DNA of 64,000 nucleotides from Novosphingobium huizhouense (GCF_020179475.1 NZ_JAILXZ010000001.1:1488001-1552000); one strand, 5' to 3'; shown: positions 24,093-32,828, counted from the stretch's first letter. Notes: generated from the letters alone by a model not told the origin. Made by a program: numbers and translations.

Positions 24093-25756
24093 GCGGCCAT
24101 CCTTGCAGGCAGTGAAATGTCGAGCGTGACGCCCCTGGATGCGTCCGCGATCAGGAGCTGGCCGCCGAGCGCTTCGACCCGCTCGCTGATCGAGCGCGGC
24201 CGCAGCGGGACGGGGCCCTTGGGGAAACCGGCTCCATCGTCGTGGATGCGCAGGCGCAGCGCCTCGGCCTCTCCGGCAATCGAAACGGTCACGCTCGAGC
24301 AATGCCCGTGGCGTACCGCATTGGCAACTCCCTCGCGCACCAGCTGGCGCAGTTCATAGGCAAGCTCGATCGACACCGGCAGCGGTCGCACTGCGGCATC
24401 GAGCCGGGTCGCGATGTGCCAGTGGTGGGCAAGCTCGACGAGCAGCGCGTCGAGCTCCTCGGCAAGGTCGGTGCGGCGGTCGCCGTCCTCGCCCTTGCGC
24501 AGGCGGTCGATCAGGCCGCGCAACTGCACCTGCTCGCGGCGCAGCGCCTGCTTGATCGCGTCGATCTCGCCTTCGGGGTCGTTGCCCTCGCGGATCCAGC
24601 GACGCAGCGCCTCGATCCGGAACAGCGTGCCGGCAAGGAACTGCGCGACGCTGTCGTGGAGGTCGCGGGCGAGCGCGTTGCGGATGCCCGAGACGGCCGC
24701 CTGCTGCGCCAGCAGGGCCATTTCCTCGCGGTCGAGGGCAAGGCCGATCTCGCGGGCGAAGGCCTCGACCAGCGGCATGTCGTCGACGGTGATGTCGCGC
24801 ATGCCCCAGACCAGCAGCTCGGCCGGGCCGCTCGCGGTGGAAAAGGCGCAGGAAATGCCCTCGTCGGTGTTGCAGCGCCGGGCGAGCGGCATCGACACCG
24901 GGCCGGTCCGGGCGACGAAGCCTTCGCCGCGGGCAAGCTCTATGCGGCGGCCGCGCCGCAGGTCGAACAGGGTTGCCGGGTGCCCGGCGGCAAGCGCGTC
25001 GGACAAGTCGCCGGGCGCCGCCATCGCGTGGGTCGCGGTGCCATCGTCCTGGAAGATCTCGACCAGCGGTTCCTCGTTGCGCAACAGCGCCACCGCCACG
25101 CCCCGGGCGCCGAGCGCCTGGCGCGCTTGCGCCATCGCCGCGGTCAGCACGCGCCCGCGCCGCTCGCCGGGATCGCCGCCGGGATCGGCCAGCGCGATCG
25201 CCTGGGCGAGGAGGTTGTCGCTGCTCAGCCAGACCATCACGATCGACAGCACCAGCATGTAGACGATGCGCCGGCTGAACCGGTAGAGATCGAGATCGAA
25301 GTGCAGCATGTAGAGCACGGCGCCCGCCACGCTGTTGGCGAAAAGCAGCGCCAGCGCGGTGGCGGCGATCCCCTTCCAGCCCCAGCGCAAGTTCGCGCTG
25401 ACCAGAAGAAACGCCGCGAAGGCCATGAACGGGCTGGAAAAATCGCTGTTGTTGGTCTCGGTGAAATAGACCCCGGCGACGAACGCGCAGATGTCCACCA
25501 GGTGGGCGATGCGGGCAAGGCGCAGGTCGAACCACCAGCTGCGCCAGGCGATCGCCACCTGCGCCGCGGCAAGCGCCATGTAGGCGCTGAGCAGGGCCAG
25601 CCCGGCCAGGGCGGCGCGCGCCGGCTGCGTCGGCTCGACCACCACCGCGAGCAGGAACACGATCGCCAGCACCAGACGCGTCACGGCAAGGACCCTGCCG
25701 GTCCGTCGCATGAACATGCGTTGCCGAACTTGCCCTGCCATCCCGTCCTGACCCAT
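24089..25756 (-). CDS. NarX-type sensor histidine kinase (HisKA_3)
   Basis: This membrane kinase has about 555 residues from the first ATG. Later ATGs at residues 6, 14 and 16 are possible starts. Six or so hydrophobic segments span about 22-175, with a short polar loop YFTETNNSDFSSPF typical of MASE-like sensor domains. A GAF-like region lies at about 200-345. The HisKA_3 box is LARDLHDSVAQFLAGTLFRI with His367, and the ATPase part includes EGVANAVRHGHCSSVTVSIA and RIHDDGAGF. The regulator gene follows with an ATGA overlap. The 290-nt divergent spacer to 26047 contains AT-rich promoter-like sequence (about 25790-25890). Confidence 0.9.
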   Translation of the reverse strand: MGQDGMAGQVRQRMFMRRTGRVLAVTRLVLAIVFLLAVVVEPTQPARAALAGLALLSAYMALAAAQVAIAWRSWWFDLRLARIAHLVDICAFVAGVYFTETNNSDFSSPFMAFAAFLLVSANLRWGWKGIAATALALLFANSVAGAVLYMLHFDLDLYRFSRRIVYMLVLSIVMVWLSSDNLLAQAIALADPGGDPGERRGRVLTAAMAQARQALGARGVAVALLRNEEPLVEIFQDDGTATHAMAAPGDLSDALAAGHPATLFDLRRGRRIELARGEGFVARTGPVSMPLARRCNTDEGISCAFSTASGPAELLVWGMRDITVDDMPLVEAFAREIGLALDREEMALLAQQAAVSGIRNALARDLHDSVAQFLAGTLFRIEALRRWIREGNDPEGEIDAIKQALRREQVQLRGLIDRLRKGEDGDRRTDLAEELDALLVELAHHWHIATRLDAAVRPLPVSIELAYELRQLVREGVANAVRHGHCSSVTVSIAGEAEALRLRIHDDGAGFPKGPVPLRPRSISERVEALGGQLLIADASRGVTLDISLPARMAA

Positions 25757-26046
25757 CCCGGATCCCGCGCCCGCCCGCGGCCATTAAGCTCTTTGTAATA
25801 CTCTGTTCACACGTTAGAAGGGTTCGCGCTGGAACTATCTCACCGTGCTCACGCCAACGATAACTTGCGGCGATGTTAATCTTAGACCATTTTCATGTTG
25901 GATGTGGGAAAAATTGCCATGGCAGTGCAAAGGTCGAAGAACCGGGCGTGCCAGATGTGCGATGGCTGGACGAGGGAAGCAGCGATGACAGGGGCGCGCG
26001 GCCTCCTTACGGAAGAAGGCGGCGTTGCGGGAGGGCAGGCACGACG

Positions 26047-26628
26047 ATGATCATGACGACCTTTCCGCTTGAGCCCGAAGAGGATCTCCTCGAAGCGCTC
26101 ACGCCAAAGCAGCGCGAGGTTCTCGACCTGCTGATCCAGCACAAGACCTCGAAGGAAATCTCCAGGCTGCTCGGCATTTCGCCGCATACGGTGGACCAGC
26201 GGATCATGCTGGCGCGCGCCAAGCTGAATGTCGCGACGCGCGGCGAAGTGGCGCAGCAATATCGCAAGTTGCTGGAATGCAAGCGCCAGTCCGCAATCTC
26301 TAGTCCCGTGATGACATGGGAAAAACCCGTATATGAGCCGTCCTACGTCGAATCATCCGGATCGGATGTGCATCGTCGGCAGCAGGAAGACGAGGCACAG
26401 GGCCACTCCGGCTTCGAGCGTCCTGGCGAAGCGCCGCGAGCGATGGCGCGCCACGACGGGTTCGCAGCCGGCCAGGGTTACTACCGCGTTCTCCCGGAGA
26501 TGTTCGACGGGCCTGGCGGAACCCTGGTGCGTCTCGGCGCGATCGCCGTGATCACCGCGTTCCTCATCCTGATCGTGCTGGGCGGGCTGTCGCTCTTCGC
26601 GCAGCTTTCCGAGCTGATCGGTCACTGA
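26047..26628 (+). CDS. LuxR-type HTH protein with C-terminal membrane anchor
   Basis: This 193-residue protein has an unusual layout. The LuxR helix-turn-helix is at the N-terminus (residues 18-75: LTPKQREVLDLLIQHKTSKE, ISPHTVDQRIMLARAKLNVA), a polar linker follows, and one strong membrane helix lies at about 163-185 (IAVITAFLILIVLGGLSLFA). No receiver or ligand domain is present. The DNA-binding part would be held at the inner face of the membrane. The start is ATG 26047, or ATG 26053, after GGGAGGGCAGGC. A more upstream ATG in this frame gives a non-protein-like N-terminus. It is divergent from the NarX/NarL-like pair. Confidence 0.8.
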   Translation: MIMTTFPLEPEEDLLEALTPKQREVLDLLIQHKTSKEISRLLGISPHTVDQRIMLARAKLNVATRGEVAQQYRKLLECKRQSAISSPVMTWEKPVYEPSYVESSGSDVHRRQQEDEAQGHSGFERPGEAPRAMARHDGFAAGQGYYRVLPEMFDGPGGTLVRLGAIAVITAFLILIVLGGLSLFAQLSELIGH

Positions 26629-26689
26629 CCTGCCGCTTCGTCTCCCGTTTCTGAGGGCCCGTCTCCGGACGGGCGGAAGGGGGAAGAAG

Positions 26690-27040
26690 ATGAAGTTGGA
26701 AAAACTCGATTCGGGGATGTCTACCGAAGTTGCGCAGATGCGCATCGCGCGCGATCTGCACCATGCCGAGGCGGCGCTCGACGAAGCGCTGGTGCGCCAG
26801 GCCCAACTGCTCCAGACCATGGTCGGCGCCCGCCGCGAAACGGGCGTGGCGCCGTTCCTCGGCCAGGATGCGCTGCTGCGCCTGATCCGCAGCCAGCAGA
26901 CGCTGGTTGACGCGGGCGGCGAACTCGCCCGCGTCCACGGCCGGCTCAGCACGATCGGGGCGGAAACCAACGGCGGCAACGATGCCTGTCCGCCCGCCGC
27001 GCGCGAGGCAGACGACGACCTCTCCGCCAAAGTCGCCTGA
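26690..27040 (+). CDS. Hypothetical helical protein (116 aa)
   Basis: This is a soluble, mostly helical protein: MSTEVAQMRIARDLHHAEAA and LDEALVRQAQLLQTMVGAR, then LLRLIRSQQTLVDAGGELAR. Heptad-like spacing suggests a coiled coil or a four-helix bundle. No catalytic motif is seen. It follows the membrane-anchored LuxR gene by 61 nt on the same strand and may be co-transcribed. I do not recognise the family. Confidence 0.65.
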   Translation: MKLEKLDSGMSTEVAQMRIARDLHHAEAALDEALVRQAQLLQTMVGARRETGVAPFLGQDALLRLIRSQQTLVDAGGELARVHGRLSTIGAETNGGNDACPPAAREADDDLSAKVA

Positions 27041-27161
27041 AGCCGGCGCGTTCGGGATGATCGGCAGGGACCGATCCCGCGAGGGAAGGTCCCAGGTGGC
27101 CGGTCAGCGGTGCGGGGCGTGGTCCCGCGATGTTCAAGGTTCGCAAGGGTATAGTGCGCAG

Positions 27162-27608
27162 ATGGTTTCGCTGTGGATACCTCGAATTGCCCTGTTCCTG
27201 AGCGTGCTTTTCGCGGCGCGACGGGGCGAAGAACCCGAGCGGCTGGTTGCCGCCGTGTTGTTCGCCACCTTCGCGCTCGACATCGCCAACCATGCCTGGT
27301 TCGGCACGCCCGACTGGTTCACCGTCGATCCCGGCCATCTCGTGATCGACAGCTGGGCCTTCGTCCTGCTGATGTGGATCGCGCTCCGCGCCAACCGCGG
27401 CTGGCCGCTGTTGGTGGGATCGGGCCAGCTGATCGTGGTGATCGGCCATATCGCCAAGGTCTGGGAACTGGACATGGTGCGTTGGGCCTACTGGGCGATG
27501 ACCCAGATCCCTTTCCTGTTCCAGCTCTGCGTCCTCGCGTTCGGCACCGCGGCGCACATCGCGCGGCGGCGCCGGGTCGGCAGCTACCACAACTGGCGCC
27601 CCGCCTGA
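27162..27608 (+). CDS. Four-helix membrane protein, unknown function (148 aa)
   Basis: This small inner-membrane protein has hydrophobic segments near residues 3-20, 26-45, 60-78, 82-102 and 115-137. Conserved-looking motifs are NHAWFGTPDWFTVDPGHLVI and GHIAKVWELDMVRWAYW, rich in Trp and His. It ends with the basic tail ARRRRVGSYHNW. The ATG at 27162 was chosen because the hydrophobic protein begins there; upstream codons in the frame are Arg/Ser-rich. No known transporter signature is present. Confidence 0.65.
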   Translation: MVSLWIPRIALFLSVLFAARRGEEPERLVAAVLFATFALDIANHAWFGTPDWFTVDPGHLVIDSWAFVLLMWIALRANRGWPLLVGSGQLIVVIGHIAKVWELDMVRWAYWAMTQIPFLFQLCVLAFGTAAHIARRRRVGSYHNWRPA

Positions 27609-27706
27609 ACGAATACCGACTTCGGGAAACCGCTCGACCCCGCTTCCGCAAGGCCACCGTGCCGATCGCGAAAGGGACGGGGCCGGAGCTTCCAGGGAAC
27701 AAGATC

Positions 27707-28183
27707 ATGACGGTTCGATCGATGATGGCCACCGGGCGCGACGCAGCGCCGGCATGCCGACCCACTGCCGCGGCGACCGAGCCCGCGGATTCGCTGGCGC
27801 CCACGACGCTCGCCGGCCATGCCGCGCTGGCGCTGGCGCACGAGCTCTACGTCGGGCGGCGCAAGCGCGAGCGCTTCATGAGCGGGGACCTGTTCGGCGA
27901 ACCGACCTGGGACATCCTGCTCGATCTCTACGTCGCCGCGCGCGAGGATCGCCGCGTGCCGACGACCAGCGCCTGCATCGGCGCGCACGTTCCGCCGACG
28001 ACCGCGCTGCGCTGGCTGCGCATTCTCGAGGCCAAGGGCCTGGTCGAGCGCGAGGACGATGGACGCGACGGGCGCAGGACCTTCGTCCGCCTCACCGACA
28101 AGGGGCTGCTGGCGATGGACGGCTGGCTCGAGAACATGCTGGTCGCGATCGACAAGGCGATGGCGCGGGTTAAGGGGCTGTAG
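27707..28183 (+). CDS. Winged-helix (MarR-like) DNA-binding protein
   Basis: This 158-residue protein starts at ATG 27707 with AGGGAAC upstream. After a variable N-terminus, residues about 60-150 form a winged helix: FGEPTWDILLDLYVAARED, TSACIGAHVPPTTALRWLRI (recognition helix), LEAKGLVEREDDGRDGRRTF (wing), then a C-terminal helix MDGWLENMLVAIDKAMARVK. This matches MarR/PadR-like regulators or the sphingomonad family that shares this domain. It is about 100 nt after the membrane protein gene on the same strand. Its ligand and targets are unknown. Confidence 0.75.
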   Translation: MTVRSMMATGRDAAPACRPTAAATEPADSLAPTTLAGHAALALAHELYVGRRKRERFMSGDLFGEPTWDILLDLYVAAREDRRVPTTSACIGAHVPPTTALRWLRILEAKGLVEREDDGRDGRRTFVRLTDKGLLAMDGWLENMLVAIDKAMARVKGL

Positions 28184-28288
28184 TCGCACGGGGGGCTGTA
28201 ATCGCGGCAGGGGGCCGCGCCGCCGCACCGGGGCGGGCCCGAAGCGGCGCGGCCGCGGCCGCCGGATAAACGCCCGATCAGCGAAGGA

Positions 28289-28546
28289 TCAGCGCCGGTC
28301 GTAGCGGCACTTGCGCTGGCCCTTCTTGGCGATCTCGTGCCCGGCAAGGCCGCCCGCGGCGGCGCCCAGCAGGGTGCCGGTGGTGCCGCCGGCGATGACC
28401 TTGCCCAGCACCGCGCCGCCGGCCGCGCCGACCAGCGCGCCCTCGATCTTGGTCATGCGCTTGCCGCAACGGGCTTCGGCGGGAGCGCTGGCGACTGCCG
28501 CGAGCGCGGCGAGGGCGAGCAGGGCGGGACGGATCGGACGGCGCAT
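28289..28546 (-). CDS. Glycine-zipper 2TM-type exported protein (85 aa)
   Basis: An N-terminal signal (MRRPIRPALLALAALAAVAS) is followed by a glycine-zipper segment, IEGALVGAAGGAVLGKVIAG then TLLGAAAGGLAGHEIAKKG, the pattern of Rick17kDa/YMGG-like outer-membrane-associated proteins. Cys at about 27 and 80 might form a disulfide, and it is not a clear lipobox. It ends CRYDRR. A role in envelope maintenance is inferred from the family only. Confidence 0.75.
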   Translation of the reverse strand: MRRPIRPALLALAALAAVASAPAEARCGKRMTKIEGALVGAAGGAVLGKVIAGGTTGTLLGAAAGGLAGHEIAKKGQRKCRYDRR

Positions 28547-28710
28547 CGGTCAACTCCTGTACGATTGCGAAACGGCAACGGGCCGGCGCCAACGATCTGC
28601 GCCGCCCGCCGGTTCCGATCCTGCCCGCTTCGGCGCGCGCAGGCCAGCGCCGAAACGCGCGCGCAACGCCATCGCTGGCCGGAACGGGCCGCGCTGCGAT
28701 CCGCGCGGGA

Positions 28711-29034
28711 TCAATCGTCGCGAGACCGCCGGGCCGCGCTGCCCCCCGCCGCGTCGGGACCGGCCTCGCCCGCGCTCTCGCCCTCGCTGTCAGCGGATTC
28801 ATCGCTCGCGGTCCGGCCCATCTGGTTAGTGCGGTCCTGCTGCTGGTCCATCTGGCCCTGGCCCTCCTGCGCCTGTCCAGCCTGTTGTTGTCCGCCCTGT
28901 TGCTGCTGCTGGCCGGCGGCGCGCCCGTCCTGGCCGTGGCCTTGGCGATGGTCGCCGCCCAGTTGCCCGCCGAGATTGCCCTCGTCGGCGCCGCCGCCCT
29001 GCGCGCCCGGGACATTGCCGTTGTTCTTCGTCAT
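28711..29034 (-). CDS. Disordered Gln/Gly-rich hydrophilic protein (107 aa)
   Basis: This low-complexity protein is made largely of Gly, Gln, Asp and Ala (GNLGGQLGGDHRQGHGQDGR, then AAGQQQQQGGQQQAGQAQEG). It ends with an acidic Ser/Glu segment and RRSRDD. There is no hydrophobic stretch, so it is probably cytoplasmic and intrinsically disordered, resembling stress-related hydrophilins. A chance frame is possible, but the composition differs from random GC-rich frames, which are Arg/Ala/Pro-rich here. Confidence 0.5.
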   Translation of the reverse strand: MTKNNGNVPGAQGGGADEGNLGGQLGGDHRQGHGQDGRAAGQQQQQGGQQQAGQAQEGQGQMDQQQDRTNQMGRTASDESADSEGESAGEAGPDAAGGSAARRSRDD

Positions 29035-29149
29035 GATCGCTCTCCTTCGCCGCGGATCGTGCGCGGCCCGAAGGAGGAAGGGGCGAACGCCCCCCGACGT
29101 TCCACCGGGGGCGCGGCGATGCGACGAGCCGCCGCTTTTTCGCCGCCCT

Positions 29150-29325
29150 TCAGGCGGTGCGCGCGATGACCAGCCGGGGGGCGCGACCGGGATCGCGCGG
29201 CGAAAGGCCGCCGCCGACCCGTCGCCCCCCGGCATCCGCGGCAGCGCGAGCGGGTCGACATCGGCCCGGATCGGCGCGCGATCGATCGTCACCGCGAGGT
29301 CGAAACCGCCATCGCGCGGTGGCGA
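29150..29325 (-). pseudogene. Possible small or frame-disrupted gene after tonB
   Basis: The spacer 29035-29325 (about 290 nt) contains a minus-strand stretch directly after the tonB stop that reads VTIDRAPIRADVDPLALPRM in one frame. Then, past a run of six C/G at about 29176-29181, it reads RLVIARTA plus a stop in another frame. Joined, the two parts would make a plausible ~50-residue peptide. This could be an indel-damaged gene, a sequencing artefact or chance. The rest of the spacer shows only GC-rich sequence. Confidence 0.2.
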
Positions 29326-30030
29326 TCAGTCCTGCAGCACCCAGCGCACCGAGGTTTCGTAAGCGCCTGCCATGGCGGTGCCGTCGGCGCTGCGGGCGGG
29401 CTCGAAGCGCGCCCGGCGAGTCACGCGATCGCAGGCGACCGCGTCGAGTTCGGCATGGCCGCTGCCCGCGGTCACGTCGCAGGCGGCGACCCGGCCGTCG
29501 CTGCCGATGCCGAGCCGCAGGCGGGTGATCCCGGTCCATTCCTCGCGGATCGCGCGGGTGGGATAGTCGTTGCGGGTTATCCAGGCGCCGGGATCGCCCT
29601 TGGCGCGCGCGGCGAGCGCAGGGCCGGCGGGCCTTGCCGCCGTATCGACGCCGGCCAGGGCGCCGCGCGGCGCGAGGTCGACCGGATCGAGCGGCGGCAG
29701 CGCGAGCCCGGGATCGACCGTGCCGAGGCTGCCGGGCGCGAGCGGTTCGAGCGGGCCGAGCGGCGGCCGGGGCGCGACGATCTCGGTCTGCGCGTGCGCC
29801 TGCGCGGCGTGCGTCGGTTGCGGCGCCGGCGGCTCGGGCGGGGCAGGGGGCGGCGGCGCCCAGGTCCAGTCGTTGGCGTCGAGCGCGTTGTGGACGGTGC
29901 CGCCGATGATCCCGCCGGCGAAGGTCGACAGCAGCGCCGCGCCGAGACCCGCGTGCAGCGCCACCACCGCGGCGCCTGCGCCGAACCTGCCGCCGCGCGC
30001 GCGTTCCGATGCATAGGCCATGGGCTTCAT
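29326..30030 (-). CDS. TonB-like energy transducer
   Basis: TonB links the proton motive force to outer-membrane receptors. This 234-residue protein has an N-terminal signal anchor at about 15-45 (GAGAAVVALHAGLGAALLST), a proline-rich periplasmic spacer (PPPPAPPEPPAPQPTHAAQ), and a C-terminal TonB domain at about 150-234 containing DYPTRAIREEWTGITRLRLG and AELDAVACDRVTRRARFEPA. Two cysteines (ACDV, ACDR) in the TonB domain are a feature of sphingomonad TonB proteins. It lies 202 nt downstream of the receptor gene and is separated from it by a terminator, so it has its own promoter. Confidence 0.88.
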   Translation of the reverse strand: MKPMAYASERARGGRFGAGAAVVALHAGLGAALLSTFAGGIIGGTVHNALDANDWTWAPPPPAPPEPPAPQPTHAAQAHAQTEIVAPRPPLGPLEPLAPGSLGTVDPGLALPPLDPVDLAPRGALAGVDTAARPAGPALAARAKGDPGAWITRNDYPTRAIREEWTGITRLRLGIGSDGRVAACDVTAGSGHAELDAVACDRVTRRARFEPARSADGTAMAGAYETSVRWVLQD

Positions 30031-30127
30031 CCTCTCTCGAATGCCGCCCCGGTCCTGCATCCGGCCGGCCTGCCGGATCTGCGGCCGGGGTCGGTCTGGT
30101 GATGCAGGCCAGTCTATGCCTCTTATC

Positions 30128-30144
30128 TCTACTGAAGAAGTAGA
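30128..30144. promoter_or_regulatory. Inverted repeat upstream of tonB, possible operator
   Basis: TCTACT-GAAGA-AGTAGA is a perfect 6-bp inverted repeat in an AT-rich patch about 100 nt before the tonB start. It lies between the receptor terminator and tonB, so it is placed where the tonB promoter should be. It does not match a Fur box. Confidence 0.35.
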
Positions 30145-30169
30145 ATAAACGAACAAGCCGGTTCCGTTC

Positions 30170-30207
30170 AAAAAAAGAGCCCCCTTTCCGTGGTGGAAAG
30201 GGGGCTC
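30170..30207 (-). terminator. Intrinsic terminator of the TonB-dependent receptor gene
   Basis: On the minus strand GAGCCCCCTTTCC-ACCA-CGGAAAGGGGGCTC forms a strong 12-13-bp stem, followed at once by seven T. It lies just after the receptor stop codon. In the other direction there is no T run, so it acts on the minus strand. Confidence 0.92.
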
Positions 30208-30232
30208 GCGAAGCCGGACCGGCGCGGGCCGG

Positions 30233-32632
30233 TCAGAAGCTCTTGCGCACGGTCATGCCGATCTTGCGCGGGGTGCCGATGTTATAGCCGATCCGCGCCC
30301 GGCCGCCGCGTTCGCGGTCGAGCGAGAGCAGCGGGGTCTCGTCGAACAGGTTGTTGACGTAGAGCAGCACCGACAGCCCGTTGTTCCACTCGAGCCCGGT
30401 CGAGAGGTTGACGAGGTTGTAGCTCGGCAACTGGTACGAGCCGAAGCTGTAGCTGCCCGAACCCGAGGCGCCGGTGCCGGGGTTGAAGAACAGCGAGTTG
30501 GTGAAGTTGCCCGCGCCCGCTTCCTGGTCGGCCGGCTGGGTGAAGCGGTTGCCGACATGGCTGAACGTGGCGTTGAAGGTCCAGTCCATGTCCTGCGCGA
30601 CCGGGTAGGCGTAGCTTGCCGTGGCCGACATCTGGAACTTGGGCACGGTGGGCAGGCGGTTGCCGTCGCGGATGCCCGCCACGACGTTGCCGCTTGCGTC
30701 GGTGACGCTGCTGTCGAACTTCGAATCGATCACGCTGCCGTTGAGCGAGAGGTCGAGGCCCGGCGCGGGCCGTGCGCTCAGCTCCACCTCGAGGCCGGTG
30801 GTGTGCGCCTTGGGCACGTTGAACACCACGCGCGACGAGCACGAGCCGGCGTCGGCGGTGACCTGCAGGTTCTTGATGTCGTTGTAGAACACCGCGGCGT
30901 TGAAGGTCACGCCGCCGGTCGAGGCCTTGACCCCGGCCTCGTAGTTCCACAGGCTTTCGTCCTCGTACTTCGGGCGCCCGCCGAAGGTCTTGGCGTCGGG
31001 TCCGTTCGCACCGCCCGAGCAGAGCGGGATGTTGAGCGGATCGTTGACGCCGCCGAGGCGGAAGCCCTTCGAGGCCTGGACGTTGAACGACAGGTCGCGG
31101 CTGGGCTCGTAGCTGACGATGAAGCGCGGGTTGAAGCCGGTCGACTTGGTCTTGTCGCCGAGGTTGCGGTCGCCGTTCGCGAACAGGCCGCCCGAGACGA
31201 AGTCACGCGTTTCCTTGAAGTCGTAGTAGCGGCCGCCGGCGGTCAGCTTGAAGTCGCCGGCCTTGTAGCTGCCTTCGCCGAACAGCGCGAACTGCTTGAT
31301 CCGGTACGGAATGTCGGCGTTGTAGGGCGAGTTGTCGGGGAAGCCGTTGGCTACCGCGTCCGAGGTGCCGGCGCCGAACTTCGCATCGACGAAGGCGTCG
31401 TAGCCCGGGGTCGGCAGGCGCTGCGCATAAGTGCGCTTGATGTCGCTGTAGAACCCGCCGAGCACCCACTGGAGCGGCCCCGCGCCGGTCGAGGACAGGC
31501 GCAGCTCCTGGGTCCAGGTGTCGAGCTTGGTGGTGTCGCGCAGGTTCGAGGGCAGGTCGATCGCGCCCGCGGGCAGGCCGACGCTGACCCCGACCGAGCC
31601 GGTCAGCGCCGAGGCGTCGCGGCTGACGAGGATGTTGCGGTGGATGTAGCTGGTCACCGAAGTCGCCTCGACGCCGTCGGCGACGGGCGCGTTGATGGTG
31701 AGGTCGGCCAGCGTGGTCTTGTCGTGGAACTGCTCGCGCAGCTTGAGGTACTGCGTGCGCTCGTCGAGCGGCGCCGCGCCGGTCAGCGGGCTGCGGTAGA
31801 AGTTGTAGACGTCTTCGCGGTTGAAGCCGTTGACCTTGATGTCCTGGTAGACCACGCGCGGCGTGATCCTGAGCCCTTCGACCGGCTCGAGCAGCAGCGC
31901 GGCGCGGCCGCCGAAGCGCTCGCCGTCGTTGACGTGCTTGCCCGCCGCCGGGCCGATGGCGTTGATGAAGCCGGCGAAGTGCTCGCCGTAGCCGACCACG
32001 CGCAGCGCCGCCTTCTCGCCCAGCGGCACGTTCACCGCGCCCTTGAGCGAATAGCCGACGTCGCCGCCCTTGAGCACGTTGACGTCGCCCGCCACCTGGC
32101 CCTCGGTCTTGCCGATCTTGGGCTGGTTGGTGATGTAGCGCACGGTGCCGCCGACCGAGCCCGAGCCGAACAGCGTGCCCTGCGGCCCGCGCAGCGTCTC
32201 GACGCGGTTGAGGTCGAACAGGTCGAAGTCGGGCGTGAACAGCGACAGCGAGGTCACCGATTCATCGAGATAGATGCCGACCTGTTCCTTCACGCCGGGC
32301 TGGTCGCGGACGATCTGGCCGGCCGAAACGCCGCGCACCGAGACCTGGCTCTGGCCGGGCCCGAGGTTCTGGACGGTGAGGCCGGCGACCGCGCGCGAGA
32401 TGTCCTCGATCGAATTGGCGCCCATCTTCTCGATCTGCGCCGAAGTCTGCGCGTTGACCGAGAACGGCACCTCCTGGATGCTCTGCGCGCGCTTGGTCGC
32501 GGTGACGATGATCTCGTTGCCCTCGGTGACGGTGGCGTCCGAGCTCTGCGCGTGGGCCGGCGCGGCGGCGAAGATCAGTGCGGTGGTCGAAGCGAGCAGC
32601 ATGCTGCGCGCCGTCGTGGCGTGACGAGCCAT
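30233..32632 (-). CDS. TonB-dependent outer membrane receptor
   Basis: This is a 799-residue outer-membrane receptor for active uptake of a large or scarce nutrient. The start is ATG 32632 with GGGAGGAC 6 nt upstream. A signal peptide ends near residue 28 (LIFAAAPAHAQ). A TonB-box-like segment EIIVTATKRAQSIQEVPFSV lies at about 40-59. The plug domain follows (LNRVETLRGPQGTLFGSGSV), then about 22 barrel strands ending in F (KIGMTVRKSF). This is the CirA/FecA-like group very abundant in sphingomonads. The ligand cannot be assigned. The gene upstream on the same strand encodes an exported adenosine deaminase, which makes a nucleoside-related ligand worth considering. Confidence 0.95.
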   Translation of the reverse strand: MARHATTARSMLLASTTALIFAAAPAHAQSSDATVTEGNEIIVTATKRAQSIQEVPFSVNAQTSAQIEKMGANSIEDISRAVAGLTVQNLGPGQSQVSVRGVSAGQIVRDQPGVKEQVGIYLDESVTSLSLFTPDFDLFDLNRVETLRGPQGTLFGSGSVGGTVRYITNQPKIGKTEGQVAGDVNVLKGGDVGYSLKGAVNVPLGEKAALRVVGYGEHFAGFINAIGPAAGKHVNDGERFGGRAALLLEPVEGLRITPRVVYQDIKVNGFNREDVYNFYRSPLTGAAPLDERTQYLKLREQFHDKTTLADLTINAPVADGVEATSVTSYIHRNILVSRDASALTGSVGVSVGLPAGAIDLPSNLRDTTKLDTWTQELRLSSTGAGPLQWVLGGFYSDIKRTYAQRLPTPGYDAFVDAKFGAGTSDAVANGFPDNSPYNADIPYRIKQFALFGEGSYKAGDFKLTAGGRYYDFKETRDFVSGGLFANGDRNLGDKTKSTGFNPRFIVSYEPSRDLSFNVQASKGFRLGGVNDPLNIPLCSGGANGPDAKTFGGRPKYEDESLWNYEAGVKASTGGVTFNAAVFYNDIKNLQVTADAGSCSSRVVFNVPKAHTTGLEVELSARPAPGLDLSLNGSVIDSKFDSSVTDASGNVVAGIRDGNRLPTVPKFQMSATASYAYPVAQDMDWTFNATFSHVGNRFTQPADQEAGAGNFTNSLFFNPGTGASGSGSYSFGSYQLPSYNLVNLSTGLEWNNGLSVLLYVNNLFDETPLLSLDRERGGRARIGYNIGTPRKIGMTVRKSF

Positions 32633-32728
32633 TTCAAGTCCTCCCTGCAAGAACATGCGTTCCGTGTTCTTTGCGACGCCGGGTGGCATCATGCGCGCTT
32701 AATGCTGCAACCGCACGCACGTCTGCAA

Positions 32729-32748
32729 TGCTGCCTGAAAGTGCAGCA
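32729..32748. promoter_or_regulatory. Inverted repeat upstream of the receptor gene
   Basis: TGCTGC-CTGAAAGT-GCAGCA is a perfect 6-bp inverted repeat with an 8-bp spacer. Further TGCTGCA and CTGCAA copies lie at 32703-32709 and 32723-32728. The cluster is 80-115 nt before the receptor start on the minus strand and looks like a regulator binding site. Confidence 0.4.
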
Positions 32749-32756
32749 TCGGATTG

Positions 32757-32793
32757 GCCCGAGCCTGTGATTCCCGTGCAACAGGGCTCGGGC
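32757..32793 (-). terminator. Hairpin between adenosine deaminase and receptor genes
   Basis: GCCCGAGCC-TGT and ACA-GGGCTCGGGC form a 12-bp stem with one bulged base and a 12-nt loop. It lies 36 nt after the deaminase stop on the minus strand. No T run follows in that direction, so it may be a weak terminator or an mRNA-stabilising hairpin. Confidence 0.5.
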
Positions 32794-32828
32794 AAATACT
32801 TATGTTAGCGGGATTAATTTCGTGCGCT

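Noticed and set aside
29031..29261. Arg-rich minus-strand frame between tonB and the Q-rich gene
   Set aside because: The product is nearly all Arg, Pro, Ala and Gly with no pattern; it looks like a chance GC-rich frame.
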